Assembly (NCBI RefSeq): GCF_032854445.1
Contig: NW_027018014.1
Coordinates: 1 to 64,000 of the forward strand
Direction: 5' to 3'
DNA: 64,000 bases
Origin: Liolophura sinensis
Taxonomy: Eukaryota > Mollusca > Polyplacophora > Chitonida > Chitonidae
In this document: one piece after another, positions 8,173-17,889 of the stretch
How positions within the stretch are numbered: the first letter of the stretch is position 1
Layout: every line of letters starts with the position of its first letter
Notes under the pieces: model-generated
The model's database searches: none
Seen by the model: only the letters and a program-made list of their open reading frames with translations
What the model was told of the DNA's origin: nothing
Program-made: the position numbers and the translations under genes

Positions 8173-8248
8173 CACCTGCCAGCCCGAAGGGCTGGCGGCA
8201 GGTGTGACGTCTAACCTACCCAGCCTGCCCCAGCCGGGGCAGGCTGGG
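8173..8248. other. Two adjacent GC-rich hairpins
   Basis: 8173-8204 pairs CACCTGCCAGCCC with GGGCTGGCGGCAGGTG (one 3-nt bulge). 8219-8248 is a perfect 13-bp stem (CCCAGCCTGCCCC) with the loop AGCC. No T-run follows, so they are not bacterial-type terminators. They lie between virus-like and LINE sequence. Confidence 0.8.
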
Positions 8249-8324
8249 CATTCCCTCAAAACCTCCTCCGTCAAAACCTCCTCCCTAAAACGGAACCAAA
8301 CGTACATTCCCAACTACTAGCAGC

Positions 8325-9626
8325 GATTGGGGTGCTGACCGATCAGTTTTACTTAATTTATATTATTCTCTATTGAGGTCTAAATTGGATTATGTATCCA
8401 TCGTTCACGGTTCGGATAGGAAGTTGCATCCAATCCATCATCAAAGTTTGAGGCTCAGCCTTGCTGCTTTTGAAACCTCCCCAATACAGAATTTATACGT
8501 TGAGGATTTCGAGCCTTCTTTACATCACAGGCGTATAAAATTGAGCCTTCAATATGCTACAAAGCTTAAAGCACATCTAACCATCACACCGCCGACGACT
8601 GTGTTTGCAATCCATTGAATGTAGACAAATATACTATATGTCCTAACAAGATGTCGTTAGGTGTTCGTGTTTGAGACCATATTTTGGAAGCCAACATTAA
8701 ACTTGGGGACATACTCTCCTCCATGGCTTTATCCACAACCTAAATTGATATTTGATCTACGTAAATATAAGAAATCAAATACAAATCCTCTTATAATTCT
8801 GCAAGGTTTTGCTGAGATTAAGGCTAAATATTCGGATTATAAATTTATATATACTGATGGGGACAGGTTTGCAGCTGTAGCTGTCTTAGAGCACTGAGCT
8901 GCTTCTCTTCGTCTTCCATTCCGGTCTTCAATCTATTCTGCAGAGACCAGGGCTATACTCCTGGCATGATCATATGTTTCTTCTGGGCATGCCCAGAAGG
9001 CAGTGATATGCAGCGACTCGCTTTCTTGCCTTTTGGCAATTAGGAATAATAATTTAAAAAATCCGGCGATCCTCAAAATTTTAGCTATACATAGAAAACT
9101 AATTAAAAAAGAGGTAAAGATATCATATTCTGTTGGCTACCAAGTCAAACTGGTATCCATGGAAACACAGTCGTAGACAGGGAGGCAAAAGCTGCCCTTA
9201 ATAATCCTTTGTCAAAAGTTAAATTATCATATAATGATTTTAAGTCTAATATTTTAAAATATATTCGTCTGTTTTTGCAGGGTGAATGGAATCTGCAGAT
9301 TTATAATGAACTGCTTGCCATTCATCCTGTCATTGGCTATAATTCCTATGCCTTGAATATGTTTCGTAGAGATCAAGTAGCTTTAACGAGATGCCGTATT
9401 GGGCATTCTCGTGTAACACACAATTTCATCTTGGATGGGAGCAGTGCTCCCGAGTGTGTTGGGTGTGATGCTCAATATAGCATCAAACACATCCTGGTTG
9501 ACTGTGTAGACTTTGCCCATGTTCGGCAAGACTCTACACAGGAAATTCTATATATGATTCATTTGACCTCATCGCTGGCGATGCTGTTATTGATTTTTTG
9601 AAAGCTGTTGGCCTGTATAAGAGAAT

Positions 9627-9685
<59 letters not shown>

Positions 9686-9912
9686 GCATACAATAAATGA
9701 AATTGTGGTTTTCGACTTTTACCTGACATTTAATTTTTTTTGAACTGTTTTTAAAGTGTTTGTCCGTTTTTCTTTTAAGTTTTAATTGTTCAGCAGATTA
9801 TATCGAAAACTATTCACGGCTTCCTGGTTTGAATATGTTCCCGCCATGATATGGCTGAGATATTGCCGTTTTGGCGTTAAGCCATAATCATGCATGCATT
9901 CATTTATTCAAT
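8325..9912 (+). mobile_element. I-superfamily LINE fragment A (3' half of ORF2 + 3' UTR)
   Basis: The 5'-truncated copy begins in the RT thumb (ADRSVLLNLY equivalent, then LRSKLDY) and continues through a linker (PPWLYPQPKLIFDLRKY) to an RNase H domain (FIYTDG near 8850) and a C-terminal Cys/His segment (CVGCDAQYSIKHILVDC near 9460-9510). Frames are broken at several points (about 8620, 8900 and 9200) and it is not functional. The 3' UTR includes a (TA)n run at 9632-9682 and ends with the family tail GTTAAGCCATAATCATGCATGCATTC. The RT plus RNase H layout and the tail match the other LINE copies in this window. Confidence 0.8.
9632..9682. repeat. (TA)n microsatellite
   Basis: An uninterrupted TA dinucleotide run of about 25 units inside the LINE 3' UTR. 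Confidence 0.97.
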
Positions 9913-10006
9913 CTATTTGAGGCATGATAATAATTCCAAAAACGACGTAAAACACAAACCACCAAAGAACTAGCAAAATATACGAAGTACAAAAATGGAA
10001 TCAGGC

Positions 10007-10186
10007 AAAGAGAAGCAATCACTAGTTTTCAATGATGTAGGAAAGACATCAGTATGCAAGCGCATCAGTTGAGTAACATGTATCTCAGCTGCGCTTTGAT
10101 AGCATCTGTTAATATATCCAATGTAGCGATCTAATTCACCACGATGAATATACCACCCCTAGCCCGGGAATTAGCGGGAATTAGCC
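10007..10186 (+). repeat. Interspersed non-coding repeat X, copy 1
   Basis: AGTTTTCAATGATG..., GTATCTCAGCTGCGCTTT... and a terminal CCCCTAGCCCGGGAATTAGCGG match 12070-12290 in the same order. No coding potential or terminal repeats were seen. Confidence 0.7.
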
Positions 10187-10345
10187 CATGGAGCTCTCCT
10201 GTGTGGGCCCGGGGAATATAATAGGCTCACATCTTCTCGGTTGTGTGAGAGACAGCCGGGGAGCGACCTGTGCCACTTTGGCCCTTATTTTGACAGAGAC
10301 GGCAAGGTCGGACTGGCCCGGTGCGATCAATTTCACCATTATGTA
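10187..10345 (+). repeat. Fragment of the LINE 5' region
   Basis: GAGCTCTCCTGTGTGGGCCC..., GAGAGACAGCCGGGGAGCGACC and the following GGTCGGACTGGCCCGGTGCGATCAAT match the 5' regions of the LINE copies at 22340-22815 (inverted) and 38060-38260. It is a solo 5' fragment with no downstream ORF. Confidence 0.7.
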
Positions 10346-12059
10346 TCCATTTTTAAACATGCATTGGACCAGTGTAGTAATACATTGATTGGCCCAGAGT
10401 TGCATAAAGTTATTAGGCCAATACAGCGCCAATTTTTGTAAGAATAGGGCCAGTACAGTACATTTAGAATTGGGCCAATGTACTCTTTGCTCATAACTGG
10501 TCCTAAACAGATGTAGTGAAGACCCCAGAATGCTTATCCCCAATCAAATCCATTGCTTTTCCTAGGAATAAAAGTAATCATTCAGCGACATTTGTTAAAT
10601 TAATATTTGCAGTAACCCTGCCTTGATATTTTTTTTTAACCTTTTTCTTTTGGTCGACAAGAAAGCAACATAAATCCCAAACAGTACGACTGTCAAAACC
10701 TTTGGCTTTAAGGTTGAAAATGTTACCATAGCAGCTCTTTGCAAAAGGTTTGATGAAGAATACTAACTGGTGGGAGACCAGTGAATCACCAAAACAGTTT
10801 CAGAACTTATTTACATTTATAAAGTAAGGAACTCAACCAACACGTATATGTAAGTTCCAAATAGTTTAATTGATCCCACCTGCACCAATGGTACAAAAAG
10901 AGTTGACTCTTAAATCAAGCACAGGAAAGTAGCTCGGACCGATCAAAGTTCATTTTCAGTGATTTCGGCGATTTCGCTGTTTTCCGAAACAGTCACTACT
11001 GACAAAGTGGCTTGAGACTCAGCGCGCCTCTTCCTGCCCCCATGCCTGTCGCAGGCGTTGGGAGCCATATCATCATCTCTCTCTCGACCTGGTCTTCTGT
11101 TGTTTTGAAGGCAACGTTCTTCAGCATCGCTTCTGTGAACACACATTTCACAAGGCAAATTAACTGCCAGTTTCTTTGAATACAACTGTATCGAAATAAC
11201 TACACGTCAACGTGTATAGAATCATCCTAGGCAAACTGAAAGTTTCTAAGAATAAGCCCATTTGAAGAAATAAAGCAACTGGCTTTCAAATCATCCAATA
11301 CGAGATGGTTTGAGATCACGGGATGTCTTTATCAGGCCAGCTTGTACTACTGATCATGTGAATAATTTGTATGCATTCACACTCAAAAAATATCATATAG
11401 GGGTTACTCAAGATGCTGAGGGGCAAGCATACTTAAACTAAAGGGGCACCTCTGACGGGTGGGTAACCTAATTTTACCCCATTTATAGCTACTTCTGATA
11501 AAAATGGCACTTTCAAGGCAAATTTTGGAAGGACAGTGTCGAGAGGTCGGATTCTGTAATACGGTTGATTAGAACTGGTCATAATTTTTCATGAACATTA
11601 TTCATTCGGCTGTTCGCCGATCCCATTCTGCTACTCTTGTCGGAATAAAATACTGTTTATTGTTTTCTCACAATAGCGTACCTTATACCGACGACACAAC
11701 ACAGCATCAGGGCAAACACCAGTGTAAATGACGTCACAGTACAATGCACAAGTGACATTAAGCCATCTTTCCTACGTCGGTTACACCACTAAGGTTTTGT
11801 ATATGCCGCTCTTTTAATGTATCTGTTTTTCCAATCTTATAAAATGACAAGTTCAACTAAATCCCTTTATAGTATGTATCGAGTTTTGTAACCAGCAGTA
11901 ATTGACCAATCCGATAACCAAGAAATTACTTAAAGGGGCTATACCAGATATTTTCAGCAAAAAAAATTGATATAAGCGTCAAGTCCGACATTCCTATACC
12001 ATTCGTAGTCCGTAAAGTATGTAAGAAATTATACAAATAAGAAATAAAGCCGGTAACAC
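10346..12059. other. Non-coding stretch, no gene seen
   Basis: AT-rich sequence. 10346-10520 contains scattered GGCCCAGTAC-like motifs also seen at 28.3 and 36.9 kb. A small open stretch at 10943-11185 (minus) has no recognisable domain and I do not call it a gene. Confidence 0.6.
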
Positions 12060-12290
12060 AAAAGTTAGAAGCGGTCATCAGTTTTCAATGATGCCGGGCA
12101 GACAATGAATACTCCAGACATGAATTCCATATCAAAGTTCAAATTCGTAGTCCGTGAATGAGTTCCATGTCAAATAACAGCTAAACAAGTATCTCAGTCG
12201 CGCTTTCATTGCAACTGTTCATAAAGGCATCATGCTGATGTAATTAGCATGGCTACCTTTACGGCCCCTAGCCCCAGGTTTAGCGGTATT
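12060..12290 (+). repeat. Interspersed non-coding repeat X, copy 2
   Basis: Diverged second copy of 10007-10186, ending CCCCTAGCCCCAGGTTTAGCGG just left of the Harbinger element. Confidence 0.7.
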
Positions 12291-12307
12291 GGATACAGTT
12301 TGAAAAT

Positions 12308-12350
12308 AGGGAGGTTTCGCAAGTCGACGGATACGGTTACGCGAACGGCT
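12308..12350 (+). repeat. Harbinger left terminal inverted repeat
   Basis: AGGGAGGTTTCGC followed by GTCGACGGATACGG, inverted at 16950-16992. The right end repeats the GGATAC hexamer three times where the left has it once. Confidence 0.9.
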
Positions 12351-12822
12351 ACGTCATCACTTTATGTGGCCACGTGACGAGTATTCGTCTGCCACATCCC
12401 ATACGAGTGCGTGAGACACGGACATCGGCTGTCATACACGTAAGTAGAAAACGGATATCTAAATCAAGCTATACAAGCGTGTAATCTCACCGAAAGTTAA
12501 CTTTGTTTATCGTTGACCGGCAATCAATGTATTTTTAAAGACATTTTCTTCAAAATATTCAGGGTTTTCGTAGATTTTTTTGTTGAAAATTTGAATAACA
12601 TTGACCGGTAGCCTACGGCGGCAGCATGGGTCTTCACTCGCACTCGCAGTGCAGAGTAGGCTAGGTCTAGGCCTACATGTGAAGTTCTACATGCATAAAA
12701 CAGGCCTATGTGTTTCTTACAGATCTATGTCACAGTAGGCCTGCACTGCTTCATATAATTTGTAGCCTTTATATTTCTTTTCTTTATTTACGTACATTTT
12801 TTTAATCAGTTCTAGAGTCAGG

Positions 12823-14759
12823 ATGGAGAGCTCAACATCAAGTTCAAGTTCAAGCACGCCGCCACTTCGTTTTTATCCAGCCCTGGATATTGTGCTTCTG
12901 AAGGAAGTTTTGGCAGTTGATCCTTACAGGCTGGACAGAAACACGGAAGAATGGGAGAAAATATCCACCAACGTCAATTCCAGCCTTACAGGGACGAAGA
13001 AAGTTTCTGTCAGGGGCTGTAAGGATGGGATGAAAACCCTACTAAAGGCCCACCGTAGAGCTGAAATGATGTCACTGAAAGCGTAAGATTGTTTTCTGGT
13101 TTGAACAATGATGTAGACCCAAACCCAATGACTCTTAGCTAAATATAGGCTATAGGCCTATAACAAACCATGCCCGTTTGATAGGCCTGCAAGCCTCAAG
13201 TTTGCAAACATCGGAAGTTCAAAACCATAGGTTGGCAGACTTTAACACCAGCAGCATTTCTATTTTTAGTTTCATTAGGTTAATCAAATGCAGGTGCCCT
13301 TTTCAACGTGTAAATTTAATTAACTAAGACTCAGTATATATCTTATTTAATTCTAGAAAATATTTATGAAATCCATGCAGGCCTAAATATTGCTCTTACA
13401 GAAAACCACATGCAAGGCCATCAAAATGCATTAACATCCACAGTGTATAGGCCTACTTTTAGTGACAGGAGCTATATGTTACCTGATGTACTATGTATTT
13501 AAAAGTATGTGGCATACTATAACATAGGTACCGTGGTAGGCTTGCATGTTTAAGTTTCGGTGTGTTGTACTATACCGGTAATGTACTATTTTACACTTTT
13601 GTAATTTTGTAACCCAGATATCACCTAAATGACAGGTCCAAAGCTATAGACTAAGAACAAAAATAAATGCTTGTACACTGTATGTTTCAGATCAGGAACA
13701 GATGAGGAGTATACAGAGAGGGATGTGCTGTTGACAGATGTGGATGAGATGGAGAGAGAGGCTGCAAAATGTAAAGAAGAGAAGAAAGGGGCCCAATCTG
13801 CAGAAAAGCAGAAAGAAGAACAAGGCAAGGAAATTAGAGAAGCTGCAATGCAGTCCCTCAAAAGATCAGGTAAATTTTTAGTTAAATTTAAAAAAAATGA
13901 AATGACAAATATTGACACAAGGATAAGTGAAAACACCTGTTATACAAAGTGGCTAACTCTTAAAACACTATTCCATTGTGATTCAAAAGAGTTACGTCTT
14001 TAATTGCTTTTTTCATTTTTTATCATGATAAAATAAAATGTAGAAATATAACTGTTTTTTGAAAATTACAACAGTTTAATTTATATATACATATACTCAG
14101 TTATGTTGGAGGGGTGGGGGAACTTGGATTTTTACAACTTGTATTCAGAAAGTTATAAATAGGTCTCCATATTATGCTTCATAAAGTCTACAAACAACAT
14201 CGCCTATATATGGTAATTACTCATAACAAAGATGAAAAAAAATGTAAACACTAATGAAAAACAAATATTTTGAGTAAAGATAGAATGCTTTCAAATGCTA
14301 TATAAGTGTTTTAAGTTTAATATCTTTTAAGGAGATGTCAAGTTAGAGTTGAAAATAGTATTAGTAGGCTACTTGTGTAAAAATACAGCTATATTAGTGT
14401 CTGGTGTATGCCTAATTCAAATGCAGTTTTTATATAAGGTGTATACAATTTAATGCATTTGAGAATTCTATAGATGATCTAATACATGTACTATCCAATA
14501 TTTATCAGGTGAGAACGCAGGCCAGGATGATGCAGCCAGTCCAAAGAAGAGAAGAAGTGGCAGAACTGACTTTACAACGTACTTTGAGATGCTACGTGAA
14601 AAAAATAACAAAGATGCTGAGTTGAAGGCCAAGCAGTTAGAGCTGGAGAAAGAGAAATTTGACTTGGAGAGAAGAGAAAGAGAATTCAGGATGGAGCGTG
14701 ATTCCCTTATGATGGACTTAATTCGCCAATTGATTGACAAGAAAAATAATGAGTCATAA
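12823..14759 (+). CDS. Harbinger Myb/SANT-like accessory protein, three exons (229 aa), intact
   Basis: Exon 1 12823-13082, exon 2 13691-13869, exon 3 14509-14759. Both introns have GT-AG ends (GTAAGA...TTTCAG; GTAAAT...TATCAG) and splicing keeps one open frame. The N-terminus is Ser-rich, followed by a trihelix/Myb-like region (FYPALDIVLLKEVL...WEKISTNV...CKDGMKTLLKAHRR, residues about 16-82). An acidic segment and a basic PKKRRSGR come next, then a long charged C-terminal coiled coil (ELKAKQLELEKEKFDLERRE). In Harbinger transposons this second protein binds the transposase and the ends and carries the transposase into the nucleus; that role is inferred from the family. It is intact while its partner transposase has two stops. 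Confidence 0.8.
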
Positions 14760-15816
14760 TCATAATTCATAATCAGGGGGATAATCATTAATGTCTGAAT
14801 CAATAATTTATTTCTGTGTTCAACTTATTTACTAATAATTCTGTAAGAGATTATATGCCTGGAATATCAATATTGTATATATATAAGCATGCATGTATAA
14901 ACAAATATCCATGGCAATCCTCTTTACTTTGTACATTACACATGTACATTATAAAATTTTAATTTAAATTTTTATATCAGATCACATTGCAAACAATCTT
15001 GACTAAATGTGGAGTTTAAACTTTGAATTAATTTATAATTTTCTCCATCTTTTGACTTAAAGGAGATGAAAGCACCTATATAAAGGATCTCATGTGAAAG
15101 AGAATTTCATGCTGATTCCAAATATGCCCTTCTTTTTTTTTTTACAACGAGTTATTAACGAATGAATTTTGAATTAATATACTTTAATGTGTACCTTTCA
15201 GACCATACACAATTTTTGGACATTCGTGACGTGAAACTTGACTTTTAAGCTCCTGGAAATGGTCATTATGACTATAAATATTGCATTCAAAATTGCCAAA
15301 ATACATGTACATTGTTGTAGATTGTTAAAATATAACCAGTTTTTGTGCAACTTGTGTTCAGCAAGTTGTGCGAATACCCCAAAATTGTGTATGGTCCCAA
15401 ACATACACCCTTTTATGTCAAACTTCATTCGTTAATAACTCGTTATAAAAAAAATGTAAACAAATACTGAAAGGCATATTTGGAATTAGCATGGAATTCT
15501 CTATCACATGAGGTCCACTTTATATAGTTGCTTATTCTTGTCCTTTAAGAAACAAAAACATATTCTGAGACATTTCTGTTCTAAATTATAATAAGTATTA
15601 AGTATATTTCATGAATGTTCTGTTGAATTTTGAAGGCTTCAGGGAAATGTGTTAAACTGATTATTCTGTGCTATGGTCTGGTGGAAACTCCATAAGAAAC
15701 TGAATAAAAATGGAGTCAAAAATGTTTCAACTTTTAACAAATTAATTTATTCTTTGTGTTATCTTATGTAGGCCTATGGTTTCCAGTATTAGCATGCATA
15801 TATACATGTATAAGCA
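14760..15816. other. Harbinger non-coding middle with nested foldback repeat
   Basis: This is the stretch between the convergent stop codons of the two Harbinger genes. It is AT-rich. The arms at 15070-15168 and 15423-15531 are inverted copies (CGAGTTATTAACGAATGAA; TCATGC-GATTCCAAATATGCC; CTATATAA). The loop is about 250 bp. It looks like a foldback element or MITE inserted in the transposon. Confidence 0.8.
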
Positions 15817-16863
15817 TCAGGCAAGGTATTCCTCTAGTGTTGGGGGCTCCAGTCTGAAGTAATAGCTGGTTTGATTCCTCTTCAGACAGGTGTGACAATT
15901 GGTAAGCAACGCACCCACCAAATAATATTTTGCAACTGGCTGTAGTAGGACTTTCAGGTTTTTTCTAAAATCTAGAAAGGCAAACAAAGAGAGGGCTTTT
16001 CCAAATTCCCATTCCACAGACTCCCTAACTGTAGACATCTAATAGTTGAAATTGTGTTGATCTGGATTAAGATTTGCCCCCTTGAATGGACAGATTAGAT
16101 ATTTCCTAATCGGATATGCTGGGTCACCATATAAAGCAAACGATAGTCCATTGTTGTCGGTCTGTCCCGCATGCTCTAACCTATCCATAATTCCACTCTC
16201 ACGAAGGAGCACGCAGTCATGCCTCCGACCCTCCACCGGACCGAACATGTTGGCAATCATTCCATCAGGCACGACAACTGATTGAAATTTCAGGGAATGT
16301 ATTCTCTTGTGACCATTATAACAAACTCTCTGGTTACGAGTAGGCCTGCAAATCGGACGAACTGTCCCATCTATAAATCCGAAACATTTTTCATGGATTG
16401 CATCGGCATATGTCTGCAATCTCGAGCGCAACCAATCCTGATTAAGATCTGTGAGGCGATGGCTATGTTCATCGAAAATATGGTTCAAGGTAGCGTTTAT
16501 GGCCATAGAAAGTGTGGATTTTGGTCGTCCGAAGAAAGGTTCTAAATCCGCTAGCCTATTTGGGTATACCAATCTCCGAAGAAGAATGCACAAAGCATCC
16601 CTTCCGTCCACCACTGTTCTATTGGGACAAACGATTCTTTCTGGCAAGTTCAGACGCACAAATAGCCGATTGATTTAATGTTTGTCGAACCGAAAATTAG
16701 TCATGCACTGGGCATCTGACATGTTATGAAGAGAAAATCTTGGCATATGTGAATTATATGTCGTTGGCTTGAAATTCTGTTGAAGAAGCAATATAACTAG
16801 TTCTTCGTCATCATTTTCGATAGCTGCTTGCAATAAATTTGTAACTCCCGCGTCTGCCGCCAT
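15817..16863 (-). pseudogene. Harbinger DDE transposase (HARBI1/DDE_Tnp_4 type), two in-frame stops
   Basis: The frame starts at ATG 16863 (MAADAGV) and would make about 348 residues, the usual HARBI1 length. The N-terminal helix-turn-helix-like part is followed by the DDE core: first Asp in FGFIDGTVRPI, second Asp in YGDPAYPI, and the Glu in STVRESVEWEFG. A TAA at about 16678 (between FDKH and INRL) and a TAG at 16036-16038 (before MSTVRES, between the second Asp and the Glu) interrupt an otherwise open frame. These are single-codon changes, so decay is recent. DDE transposases of this family cut and paste elements at 3-bp targets. The catalytic residues themselves are all present. Confidence 0.88.
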
Positions 16864-17090
16864 GTTGAAAGTCAGCGCCCCCTAGTTGACAAATGCGTCA
16901 TTCGTGCGAGACCCGTTTTTGTATCCGTTAATACGTGAACGGTTACGGTTATCGTATCCGTATCCGTATCCGTCGACGTGCGAAACCTCCCTAATGACGA
17001 GCGTTGCAGACCCTAACCGATCAGATTATAATTCAACAGTAACGGACGATTATGTCTTTCTCGTTATTATGTAAAGAGCTCATACTACAA

Positions 17091-17236
17091 GAAGCGCCAT
17101 CTATGATGTTACACATGACATACAAGATAGACGGTTACACTGGGCAACCAGCGCCCATCTATGTTGTTAAATACCATGTACGTGATAGATATGTACATAG
17201 GGATAACAGCGCCGTCTATGTGGTTGATCACAATGC
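17091..17236. repeat. 58-bp degenerate tandem repeat
   Basis: AGCGCC-(A/C/G)TCTATG(T) recurs at 17093, 17150 and 17208, with related sequence between. About 2.5 units; no coding potential. Confidence 0.75.
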
Positions 17237-17239
17237 AGA

Positions 17240-17790
17240 TCGCCAGAGATTCTGAACGCTCTGTCCATACCTGCCAACGAGAGTGTTATACTCATTGTAA
17301 AATTTGAGAAACTTAGAATGAAGGCGTTTGATGGAGTACAAGGCGAGATATGTATACGCCATATGCAGGACCCTTTAGTATATTGCTATCTAAATAAGGA
17401 TAATTTACAATATCAAAATTGAAATTATCCCTTTTGTCGTAAAGGCGGCGTGAAAAGAGACCTTGTCCGTCTTTGTACATATATAGATCCAAATAAGATG
17501 TACCATCAGGACTATTTGTTGTCTCCTTTAAATCCAATGAAGGCGGATAGATTTCCTTCACCGCTTCAGCAATATGGGGATTATTTAACGCCAGTAGATC
17601 ATCAATATACCGCTTGCTAAATGAAAAGGATCGAGCTTTAAAGATATTACTTTTAGATAATTTCTGCATATAGTCGTATTCATATGAAAACAGGTATAGG
17701 TCTGCCAAAAGAGGCGCACAATTGGTAAAAATTTGAATACCTATGCACTGTTGGTAAATGGTATCTCCGAATTTCACATAGATGAAAAGA
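17240..17790 (-). pseudogene. Penelope-type reverse transcriptase fragment
   Basis: Read leftward, it encodes the RT palm: FGDTIYQQ, a decayed GIxxxTNCAPLLADLYLF segment, FSFSKRYIDDLLALNN with the catalytic YIDD, SYLDLYMYKDGQG and LYDKRDNFNFDIVNYPYL. The frame breaks near 17313 and related sequence continues to about 17240. This RT type (Gly-Ile-Pro ... CAPLLA, then RYIDD) is typical of Penelope-like elements; no GIY-YIG endonuclease is visible. The first dozen residues of the open frame derive from the 3' UTR of the adjacent minus-strand LINE, so the reading frame is a chance fusion. Confidence 0.65.
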
Positions 17791-17889
17791 AAAATAAGAG
17801 TTAAAACTCGAAAACCAGGGTTATAGTACATGTATAAATCTATATGTATATAATTGTTTATCTATAGATATTTATGACAATTAAAATTT

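Larger units (their letters stand above)
7246..8324. other. Non-coding stretch with an orphan promoter-spacer copy
   Basis: There are no credible genes. At 7583-7775 there is a diverged partial copy of the RING-unit spacer (GTCAGTATTAGACATATATACATAG..., ending CCAATCAGTGGGCTGATAA) in which the TATA part is lost. GTGCTTTCGCCCAGG occurs again at 7826. This suggests the array was once larger. Confidence 0.7.
12308..16992. mobile_element. PIF/Harbinger DNA transposon, complete ends
   Basis: The left end AGGGAGGTTTCGCAAGTCGA at 12308 and the inverted right end at about 16965-16992 match closely (one mismatch in the first 20). AAT flanks both ends, a 3-bp target duplication as expected for PIF/Harbinger. 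Inside are the two genes typical of the group, a Myb/SANT-like gene on plus and a DDE transposase on minus, transcribed toward each other. Subterminal GGATACGG-type repeats occur at both ends. Confidence 0.88.

Noticed and set aside
10943-11185. 80-residue minus-strand open frame
   Set aside because: No recognisable domain, no promoter or splice context, composition typical of chance.
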